21,446 bases of DNA. Source: Kiritimatiellia bacterium (GTDB lineage: Bacteria; Verrucomicrobiota; Kiritimatiellia; RFP12; UBA1067). The notes under the pieces are model-generated. The model was not told the origin of the DNA and did no database searches. It saw only the letters and a program-made list of their open reading frames with translations. This document shows, one piece after another, positions 5,592 to 11,006 of this stretch (positions are counted from its first letter, which is position 1; every line of letters starts with the position of its first letter). Where the stretch lies: assembly GCA_017405115.1 (NCBI GenBank), contig JAFRBA010000003.1, positions 1-21,446 of the forward strand, read 5' to 3'. The translations under genes were made by a program, and so were the position numbers.

Positions 5592-6158
5592 ATGGAAACG
5601 AATACCGTCTATCAATTTACCGTCAAGGGACGCCAGGGCGAGGACGTGTCGCTCGCGGACTACAAAGGCAAGGTTCTGCTTATTGTGAACACTGCCACCC
5701 GCTGCGGCTTCACGCCGCAGTACGAAGGCCTTGAATGGATGTACGACCAGCACAAGGACAAGGGCTTTGAGATTCTGGACTTCCCCTGCAATCAGTTCGG
5801 CCAGCAGGCGCCCGGCACCGACGATGAGATACACACGTTCTGCGTCGTGTACTACAAGACGGCATTTCCACGGTTTGCAAAGGTTGACGTAAATGGAGAC
5901 AATGCCGCGCCGCTTTTCAGGTTCCTCACGGAAAACTCGAAGTTCGAGGGATTTCCGCAAGACGGCAAATTCGCGACGACCCTCGAGAAGCTGCTGGCTG
6001 AAGCCGATCCGGACTTCGCGAAGACGCCCTCCATCAAGTGGAACTTCACCAAGTTCCTCATCGGACGCGATGGGCGCATTGTCCGCCGCTTCGAGCCTAC
6101 CGCCCCGCTTTCGGCCATAGAAGCGGAGGTTGAAAAGGCACTGCGGCAGTCCTCATAA
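5592..6158 (+). CDS. Glutathione peroxidase-family (thioredoxin-type Cys-GPx) protein
   Basis: The 188-residue protein has the three GPx signatures: VNTATRCGFT with the peroxidatic Cys at residue 38 (Cys, not selenocysteine), the FPCNQFGQQAPG motif, and IKWNFTKFLI containing the catalytic Trp and Asn. A further Cys at residue 84 (FCVVYY) is in the position of the resolving Cys of thioredoxin-dependent GPx enzymes. It would reduce H2O2 or lipid peroxides, probably with thioredoxin and not glutathione as donor. No signal peptide, so cytoplasmic. AGGAG at 5581-5585 sits six bases before the ATG. It is followed by rubrerythrin, making an adjacent pair of peroxide-removing enzymes. Confidence 0.93.
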   Translation: METNTVYQFTVKGRQGEDVSLADYKGKVLLIVNTATRCGFTPQYEGLEWMYDQHKDKGFEILDFPCNQFGQQAPGTDDEIHTFCVVYYKTAFPRFAKVDVNGDNAAPLFRFLTENSKFEGFPQDGKFATTLEKLLAEADPDFAKTPSIKWNFTKFLIGRDGRIVRRFEPTAPLSAIEAEVEKALRQSS

Positions 6159-6159
6159 T
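6130..6159 (+). promoter_or_regulatory. Possible promoter for rubrerythrin inside the end of the peroxidase gene
   Basis: TTGAAA (6130-6135) and CATAAT (6154-6159) are separated by 18 bases. The transcript would start near 6166, about 40 bases before the rubrerythrin Shine-Dalgarno. Each box departs from consensus, so this is tentative. Confidence 0.3.
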
Positions 6160-6219
6160 ATCGGCAAAACATAGCACGCAACTGCTGTGTTTAAGCTTAA
6201 TCAAGAAAGGGAAACAAAA

Positions 6220-6777
6220 ATGAACATCCACGGAAAGACGAAGGGGACGCCCCTTGAAAAGACGATTGCCCAGCTCGCCGCTGGCGAGGCGATGGGCGGC
6301 GGAATGTACTATGCGCTCGCGCGCATCGCCGAACACCACGGCTATGCCGACGTCGCAAAGGAGTTCATCGAACTCGGCAACCAGGAGACGAACCATGCCG
6401 GGTTCTACGCGACGCTGAACGGCAAGTACCCCATCGACAAGGATGCGTTCTGGAAGCTTGTCAAGGGGCTCTCCAAGGCGGAGTTCAAGGGCGAGGCGAA
6501 CCTCGGCGCACTCGCTCAAAAGCTCTCGGACATGGGCATTCCGGAGGCGGCGGAGGCTGTCAACGAGTTTGCCGAACAGGAAAAGCACCACGGCGAGGTA
6601 ACGAAAGCGATACTGGAGAAATACGCCCCAGAGTTCCTTGAGCAGAAGCTGGACGTCAAGAAATTCGTCTGCCCTCTTTGCGGCTACGAGTACGAGGGCG
6701 ACATCGGCTCCGAACCGGACGACTACAAGTGTCCTATCTGCGGAATGCCGAAGAGCGCGTTCAAGGAAGAGGCCTAA
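6220..6777 (+). CDS. Rubrerythrin
   Basis: The 185-residue protein has an N-terminal ferritin-like four-helix diiron domain with carboxylate ligand stretches [31 protein letters not shown] and [13 protein letters not shown]-terminal rubredoxin-like FeS4 domain has Cys at 151, 154, 171 and 174 ([10 protein letters not shown] and [11 protein letters not shown]). Rubrerythrins reduce hydrogen peroxide to water in the cytoplasm of anaerobes, taking electrons from rubredoxin. Free rubredoxin and a rubredoxin-fused protein are encoded in the same island. The ATG at 6220 is chosen because AAAGGGA lies about seven bases upstream; an earlier in-frame GTG at 6187 has no such site. Confidence 0.94.
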   Translation: MNIHGKTKGTPLEKTIAQLAAGEAMGGGMYYALARIAEHHGYADVAKEFIELGNQETNHAGFYATLNGKYPIDKDAFWKLVKGLSKAEFKGEANLGALAQKLSDMGIPEAAEAVNEFAEQEKHHGEVTKAILEKYAPEFLEQKLDVKKFVCPLCGYEYEGDIGSEPDDYKCPICGMPKSAFKEEA

Positions 6778-6862
6778 GAATCGGTCGAGAAATGAACAAA
6801 AACGAGATGTAGGTAAATCCTGTAAAACAAAAACATCCCATAACAGAAAAGAGAAACAAGCG

Positions 6863-7378
6863 ATGAACATTCTGATTCTCCAGGGTTCGCCGCGCGCGAA
6901 CGGAAACACCGCCTGGATGGCGGAGGAATGCCGCAAGGCTGCGGAGTCGGCAGGTCATAAGGTGACTCTCGTCGATGTCGCGCACAAGAAGATCGCGGGT
7001 TGCCTTGCCTGCGAATACTGCCACGGCAAGGGCAACGGAGCGTGCATCCAGAAGGACGACATGCAGGGGTTATATCCGTTTCTCGCGGAGGCAGAGGTGC
7101 TTGTGCTTGCTGCGCCGATCTACTACTTCACGATGTCCGCGCAGATCCAGGCCCCGATCCAGCGCATCTACAACATGCAGAAGCCGGGCAAGATGAAGAA
7201 GATGGCGCTTCTGCTCTCCTCCTATTCGCCCAACGTCTATGACGGCGCAATCGGGGAGTATCACGGCATCCAGCGCTATTGGGGCGTAGAAGATGCCGGC
7301 ATCGTCACCGCGAAGATCGACGAGCAGAAGGCTGCCGCCACCCGCGACAAGATTTTCCAACTCGTCAGTCGGCTTTGA
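6863..7378 (+). CDS. NADPH-dependent FMN reductase / flavodoxin-fold protein with Cys cluster
   Basis: The 171-residue protein begins MNILILQGSPRANGNT, the FMN-phosphate loop (GSPRxxGNT) of the NADPH-dependent FMN reductase/iron-sulfur flavoprotein superfamily. APIYYFTMSAQIQ is the second flavin-contact loop. Between them, cysteines at residues 47, 50, 53 and 61 (GCLACEYCHGKG then C) form a compact cluster as in iron-sulfur flavoproteins, though the spacing seen does not prove an Fe-S centre. It probably transfers electrons between NAD(P)H or ferredoxin and small acceptors. The ATG at 6863 follows a weak GAAAAGAG. It is placed between rubrerythrin and the MBL-rubredoxin gene, consistent with a role as electron donor. 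Confidence 0.86.
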   Translation: MNILILQGSPRANGNTAWMAEECRKAAESAGHKVTLVDVAHKKIAGCLACEYCHGKGNGACIQKDDMQGLYPFLAEAEVLVLAAPIYYFTMSAQIQAPIQRIYNMQKPGKMKKMALLLSSYSPNVYDGAIGEYHGIQRYWGVEDAGIVTAKIDEQKAAATRDKIFQLVSRL

Positions 7379-7414
7379 TTTATCCTGCCACAATCAGAGA
7401 AAGGAACTATAAAA

Positions 7415-8353
7415 ATGAGCATAGCGATAAAGCCAGTTCGTTTTGCCGAAAACGGCTTCATGACCCGCCCGTTCGCCCTTGGAGGAGAGGGTGCGGAAGG
7501 ACTCGACCCTGCGGTCAAGTACCGCTCGTGCCTCCAGAACTGGGTGATCGACACAGGGAGCGAAGTCATCCTCGTCGATACGGGCGTTCCCGAGGACTTC
7601 CCGTTTGGCGAACCGACGGAGGACGCGACAATCTATGTCGGCAAGAAAATCAAGCCGTACATCGAGGCGCTTGCCGACCTTGGCTACAAGCCGGAGCAGG
7701 TCTCGAAGATCCTCATCACCCACAAGCACGCCGACCACACGGGCGCACTGCGCTTCTTTCCGAACGCGCAGATCATCTGCTCGGCTGCCGAGGCTGAATC
7801 TGACGAGATCAAGCCGTTCAACCCGACCGTGGCGACGTTCCAGGATGGCCCCTTCTACGAGTTCCCGGCGTCGCAGCGCATCGCGGACGGCGTGACGTAT
7901 ATTTCCGCGCCCGGGCACACGAACGGCAACTGCATCGTCGCGGTTGAGTCCGACGGGCTTTTCTACCTCATCCACGGCGACGTCACCTACACCGACGTGG
8001 CTTTCTACGAGAACAGGCTGTCCGTCGTCTACGAAGACAAGGCCGCCGCCCGCGAGACGCTCGACCGCTGCCGTGCGTTCTGCGCCGCGCGTCCGACGGT
8101 CTGGCTCGGCACGCACACGCCGGAGGCGCTGGAAAGCCTCGAGGCGAAGCGCGTGATCGATCTCGCGAATCCGCCCGCCGTCATACCTCCGGGAGAGATC
8201 GTGTTCAAGACTCCGACAGGCAAATACGTTTGTTCTGTGTGCGGCTATGTGTACGATCCGTCCGAGCATGACGGCGTCGCATTCGAGGATTTGCCTGCCG
8301 ACTGGCGTTGTCCGCGCTGCAAGCAGCCAAAAGAGAAATACAACCGCGCATAA
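7415..8353 (+). CDS. Metallo-beta-lactamase-fold hydrolase fused to C-terminal rubredoxin
   Basis: The 312-residue protein has an MBL fold with the full metal set: THKHADHTG (H103, H105, D107, H108), PGHTNGN (H168), HGD (bridging D189) and GTHTPEA (H234). From about residue 260 a rubredoxin domain follows with Cys 273, 276, 299 and 302. The HxHxDH pattern is that of lactonase/glyoxalase-II type enzymes, not the HxExD of flavodiiron oxygen reductases, so it should not be called a flavodiiron protein. The redox domain nonetheless implies an electron-linked reaction, perhaps with the neighbouring flavoproteins. AAAGGAA precedes the ATG by about ten bases. Its rubredoxin domain is the nearest relative of the orphan rubredoxin at 3480-3632. 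Confidence 0.88.
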   Translation: MSIAIKPVRFAENGFMTRPFALGGEGAEGLDPAVKYRSCLQNWVIDTGSEVILVDTGVPEDFPFGEPTEDATIYVGKKIKPYIEALADLGYKPEQVSKILITHKHADHTGALRFFPNAQIICSAAEAESDEIKPFNPTVATFQDGPFYEFPASQRIADGVTYISAPGHTNGNCIVAVESDGLFYLIHGDVTYTDVAFYENRLSVVYEDKAAARETLDRCRAFCAARPTVWLGTHTPEALESLEAKRVIDLANPPAVIPPGEIVFKTPTGKYVCSVCGYVYDPSEHDGVAFEDLPADWRCPRCKQPKEKYNRA

Positions 8354-8420
8354 AGGACACGAAATTCATGTCCGCCGCTCGCAAGCTCGGAATGAAAGTG
8401 AAGTGAAAGGAGACAATGCC

Positions 8421-9008
8421 ATGAACAGAAAAGAATTCGTAAAAGGCTCGCTGGCGCTTGCGGGCGCGGCGGCGCTGGGAAACATCGGCATGGCCGAGGA
8501 AGGAACAAAGAAGATGGACAAGAAATGCATGGTCGTCTATTTCTCGTGGAGCGGAAACACCCGCTTCGCGGCGGAGACGATTGCGAAGAAGGCCGGAGCG
8601 ACAACCTTCGAGATCAAGGCCGAGACGCCATACAACAGCGACTTCAACATGTGCTGCGACGAGGCGAAGCCGGAATGCTACGGCAAGAAGCTGAGGCCGA
8701 TCAAAGCTATTGATGGGCTAGACATCTCGAAATACGACATGATCTTCGTTGGCTCGCCGAACTGGTGGGGCACGCTCGCGCCGCCCGTGCGCACGTGGCT
8801 CACGCAGAACGCCGCCGCGCTAAAAGGAAAGACCATGTGCCTGTTCCAGACGCACGGCGGCGGGGGAATGCAGAGCCTCGGACGCGACTTTGCCGCCCTT
8901 CTCCCCGATTCCAAGGTGCTTCCGCCCAAGGCGTTCTCCGGCTCGTCCATCAAGTCGAGCGTCAAGGCGCTCGAGGAATTCGCCGCAGACCGCATCGCCA
9001 TAAAGTGA
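8421..9008 (+). CDS. Exported flavodoxin
   Basis: The 195-residue product begins with a signal sequence, MNRKEFVKGSLALAGAAALG, with an NRKEFVKG n-region resembling a twin-arginine motif in which the second Arg is Lys. Mature flavodoxin follows: VVYFSWSGNTRFAAETIAKK (FMN-phosphate loop SWSGNT), a long loop, GSPNWWGTLAPPVRTWL (flavin-stacking Trp region) and TMCLFQTHGGGGMQS. This is the layout of flavodoxin_4-type proteins from Bacteroidota and PVC bacteria, often predicted to be periplasmic. Tat export would fit a protein folded with FMN in the cytoplasm. AAAGGAG at 8406-8412 fits the ATG at 8421; a longer in-frame reading from 8247 overlaps the previous gene and is rejected. It is probably co-transcribed with the genes before it. 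Confidence 0.9.
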   Translation: MNRKEFVKGSLALAGAAALGNIGMAEEGTKKMDKKCMVVYFSWSGNTRFAAETIAKKAGATTFEIKAETPYNSDFNMCCDEAKPECYGKKLRPIKAIDGLDISKYDMIFVGSPNWWGTLAPPVRTWLTQNAAALKGKTMCLFQTHGGGGMQSLGRDFAALLPDSKVLPPKAFSGSSIKSSVKALEEFAADRIAIK

Positions 9009-9034
9009 AGTAACCGCAAAGCTCCGCACGAAGA

Positions 9035-9673
9035 ATGAGCTACTGCAACTGGGGAGACGCGTCCGATGTGACGCAACGCTACCACGACGAGGAGTGGGGG
9101 ATGCCCGTCCGCGACGACGTCAAGCAGTTCGAGTACCTCATGATGGAGGTCATGCAGTGCGGACTGAGCTGGGACCTGATGATGAAGAAGCGCGAGATTT
9201 TCCGCTCGTGCTTCGATGGCTTCGACTTCGGCAAGATCGCCGCCTACGGAGAATCCGACATCAAGCGCATTCTGGAAACGCCTGGCATGATCCGCTCTCG
9301 CAGAAAGGTCGAGGCCGTCATCCACAACGCGCAGCGCTTCATAGAGCTGCGTCGTGAACATGGCTCGTTCAGCGGCTGGCTCTGGACGTTCTCGGACGGC
9401 AAGACGATACTCTACGACAAGCACGGTGACGGGTTGATCCCCGCCTCAAACGGTCTGTCCGAGCGCATCAGCGCGGAACTGCGGCGGCGAGGCTTCAAGC
9501 ATCTCGGACCTGTCACGGTTTATTCGCACCTCCAGGCCTGCGGGATAATCAACGACCACGGCTGCGACTGTCCGCGCTACGCGGTCGTGAACGCCGCGAC
9601 CGAGACCACCCGTAAACGCCGCAACCGCGAGCGGTGCGTGGTGAATTTCGGAGATGGTCAGGTGACGCCATGA
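9035..9673 (+). CDS. tag: DNA-3-methyladenine glycosylase I
   Basis: The 212-residue protein matches Tag: the N-terminal CNWGDA with Cys4, YHDEEWGMPVRDD with His17, FEYLMMEVMQCGLSWDLMMKKR (active-site helix), RSRRKVEAVIHNAQRFIELR, and the C-terminal RRGFKHLGPVTVYSHLQACG then NDHGCDCPRY. The last motif plus Cys4 and His17 form the structural zinc site of the E. coli enzyme. It excises 3-methyladenine from alkylated DNA. About 20 extra basic residues at the C-terminus (TRKRRNRER) go beyond the usual family end. No strong Shine-Dalgarno is seen before the ATG. It ends the + strand island, and its 3' end overlaps a remnant on the other strand. Confidence 0.92.
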   Translation: MSYCNWGDASDVTQRYHDEEWGMPVRDDVKQFEYLMMEVMQCGLSWDLMMKKREIFRSCFDGFDFGKIAAYGESDIKRILETPGMIRSRRKVEAVIHNAQRFIELRREHGSFSGWLWTFSDGKTILYDKHGDGLIPASNGLSERISAELRRRGFKHLGPVTVYSHLQACGIINDHGCDCPRYAVVNAATETTRKRRNRERCVVNFGDGQVTP

Positions 9674-9849
9674 CAGCAGTCATTGGCGCAGCGAGGACAG
9701 TCGCCCTTCTTCGCTCCGCCTGAACCGAGGCAGCGATAGCAGATTTCATTTTCGAGTGGCTCTCCGGCGAAGTAGTCATCAAAGTTCTTGAGCGCCGCGT
9801 CAGTATTGACTTTTGGGGGCGAAAATGTGATAATACCTTCGTCTTTTCT
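9658..9849 (-). pseudogene. C-terminal fragment of a Cys-rich protein
   Basis: On the minus strand a frame of 63 codons, bounded upstream by TAA at 9850-9852, ends at TGA 9658-9660. It reads DDYFAGEPLENEICYRCLGSG and then GDCPRCANDCCHGVT. Two CxxC-type pairs (CYRC and CPRC plus CC) suggest a small zinc or iron site. There is no ATG, GTG or TTG in a suitable place, the first part carries the promoter of the facing antitoxin-like gene, and the end overlaps tag. I read it as the tail of a lost gene. The family is not recognised. Confidence 0.45.
9806..9834 (+). promoter_or_regulatory. Promoter of the TA-like remnant
   Basis: TTGACT (9806-9811) and GATAAT (9829-9834) with a 17-base spacer make one of the best sigma-70-type promoters in the window. 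It points at the small ORF at 9890. Confidence 0.65.
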
Positions 9850-9851
9850 TT

Positions 9852-9866
9852 AGGGCATTATGCCCT
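9852..9866. promoter_or_regulatory. Inverted repeat just downstream of the promoter (putative TA operator)
   Basis: AGGGCA TTA TGCCCT is a perfect 6-bp inverted repeat 17 bases after the -10 box, between promoter and antitoxin-like ATG. The position suits an antitoxin operator. A short hairpin in the leader is the alternative. Confidence 0.4.
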
Positions 9867-9889
9867 TGAACGGAAAGCAGGGTGAAGAA

Positions 9890-9976
9890 ATGGCTGTGTC
9901 AAGCATAACGGCGAACTTAGCGATTCGCGACGAGAAAGAGGCGAAAGCCTTTATCTCGGCGCTGGTGGAGGCGTAA
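9890..9976 (+). pseudogene. Truncated antitoxin-like ORF (28 aa)
   Basis: AGGGTGA upstream and ATG at 9890 open a 28-residue ORF, MAVSSITANLAIRDEKEAKA and on to EA, ended by TAA. The opening resembles the N-terminal part of small antitoxin-like proteins encoded just before PIN-domain toxins; those run to about 60-80 residues, so this copy appears cut short. It has promoter, operator-like palindrome and Shine-Dalgarno intact, and is followed seven bases later by a PIN-type start. The family assignment is from memory of sequence pattern and is moderate at best. Confidence 0.45.
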
Positions 9977-9983
9977 TTTAGCG

Positions 9984-10250
9984 ATGCGCGTTTATCTCGA
10001 CAACTGCTGCTACAATCGTCCGTTCATGACAATGATTCCAGACAACCAGCTCCGAACCGAATGTTTCAATGTTCTTGTTGACCACTTTGGCTATCTTGAC
10101 ACTGAACGATTCGTCGTGATGATGAGTCGTTCTCCAGAGGATTATACAACGTGGCATCAAAGGCATTTTGATAACGGAGAATCCGTCCGCGAACTTGGCG
10201 AGAAAATCAAGAAGTTTGCAGCCGCGAAACGCCAAAACGCGACGACCTAG
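9984..10250 (+). pseudogene. Chimeric TA gene: PIN-toxin N-terminus joined to a second small TA-type protein
   Basis: The 88-codon ORF starts MRVYLDNCCYNRPF, which matches the first strand and catalytic Asp region of one group of PIN-domain (VapC-like) ribonuclease toxins; a full protein would be about 140-150 residues. After residue 14 the sequence changes to MTMIPDNQLRTECFNVLVDH and LDTERFVVMMSRSPEDYTTW, the pattern of small antitoxin-type proteins of about 70-80 residues that pair with such toxins elsewhere. The ATG at 10026 or 10032 would be the natural start of that second protein. No remaining PIN acidic residues follow, so the toxin must be inactive. An in-frame deletion between two TA cassettes would explain it. 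The last residues overlap, in another frame, the surface-protein remnant. Confidence 0.5.
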
Positions 10251-10438
10251 TCCAATTCACGGCGTTCATTTCGCTATCAAATAGCATACCGTACATCACT
10301 TGGTCGCCGAATCTGAACACGAACGGCATTGAACGTGTCTACACTGTTCTCGGCAAGACGAACCTGACCGATGCGGTTGAATGGGCACCGACAAACTCCG
10401 CGCACAGATTCTTCAAGGTTAAAGTCGAGATGCCGTAA
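10223..10438 (+). pseudogene. C-terminal tail of a large surface-type protein (remnant)
   Basis: In a frame different from the TA chimera, codons from about 10223 to TAA at 10436-10438 read smoothly as protein: RETPKRDDLVQFTAFISLSN, then YITWSPNLNTNG, RVYTVLGKTNLTDAVEW and RFFKVKVEMP at the end. From memory, endings of the kind YTVLGKTNLTDA and RFFKVKVEMP close very large repeat-containing secreted proteins of Kiritimatiellota-like bacteria. There is no start codon and nothing upstream in frame, so only the last 70 or so residues survive. Confidence 0.5.
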
Positions 10439-10456
10439 TAGGCACGGCGAGTCGGT

Positions 10457-10936
10457 TTAAGGAGCCTTGATTCTTGAAATGAGCCATTCTCCGTCGCTCT
10501 TTTCAAGGTGCGCAAGAAACTTCTCGGACTTTCGTTCGTACCTTGGCCACGTCGCCTCGGTCCCTGAGTAGTCAATCCAGCCCTCGACTCGTGCTTCAGC
10601 ACCATCAACGCTTACTTCAAGTTCGTGGAACGCTACGGCAATCTTCGTCGCCCTGGATCTGAACGCCATCAGACCGCCAGCAATGTCCTCGCGTGAATAG
10701 GATGCCTTGAGACCATGGCAAAGGTCTATGATTGCACACCCGTCCTTGAAATGGCGTGCGAGAGCCCGGGACTTCGCGGCACATTCCATCACGGATTCGC
10801 CAGGCTCCTTAGCCGCGAGACTCTCCATGTCCGCGAACACACGCTTGATCTGCATCCGCTCGCTGTGCATGAAGCACCAAAGAACTACAGCCGCCATGAA
10901 CAGCGTCACGTATAAGACTGCCTTGCGCTTCGTCAT
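10457..10936 (-). CDS. Membrane-anchored small protein, NTF2-like
   Basis: The 159-residue product starts with a charged MTKRKA and one hydrophobic helix (residues 6-23, LYVTLFMAAVVLWCFMH), so it is anchored or exported. The soluble part has the feel of a cystatin/NTF2-like alpha-beta fold: helices MQIKRVFADMESLAAKEPGE and CAAKSRALARHF, then strands KIAVAFHELEVSVDGAEARV and the ending FLAHLEKSDGEWLISRIKAP, a usual way for NTF2-like proteins to close. Cysteines are present but unpatterned. No function can be assigned. It is 70 bases downstream of the GH2 gene on the same strand, with AGGAG about 14 bases before the ATG at 10936. Confidence 0.55.
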   Translation of the reverse strand: MTKRKAVLYVTLFMAAVVLWCFMHSERMQIKRVFADMESLAAKEPGESVMECAAKSRALARHFKDGCAIIDLCHGLKASYSREDIAGGLMAFRSRATKIAVAFHELEVSVDGAEARVEGWIDYSGTEATWPRYERKSEKFLAHLEKSDGEWLISRIKAP

Positions 10937-11006
10937 GGCGATTATCCATTCTCCTCTGTCGTTTTGGGAAACTGCGGACGAGCCCTTTCCGCTCCCCTGC
11001 CGAGAG

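Noticed and set aside
7415..8353. Flavodiiron protein (oxygen/NO reductase)
   Set aside because: The metal motif is HxHxDH with lactonase-like spacing, not HxExD, and no flavodoxin domain is fused.
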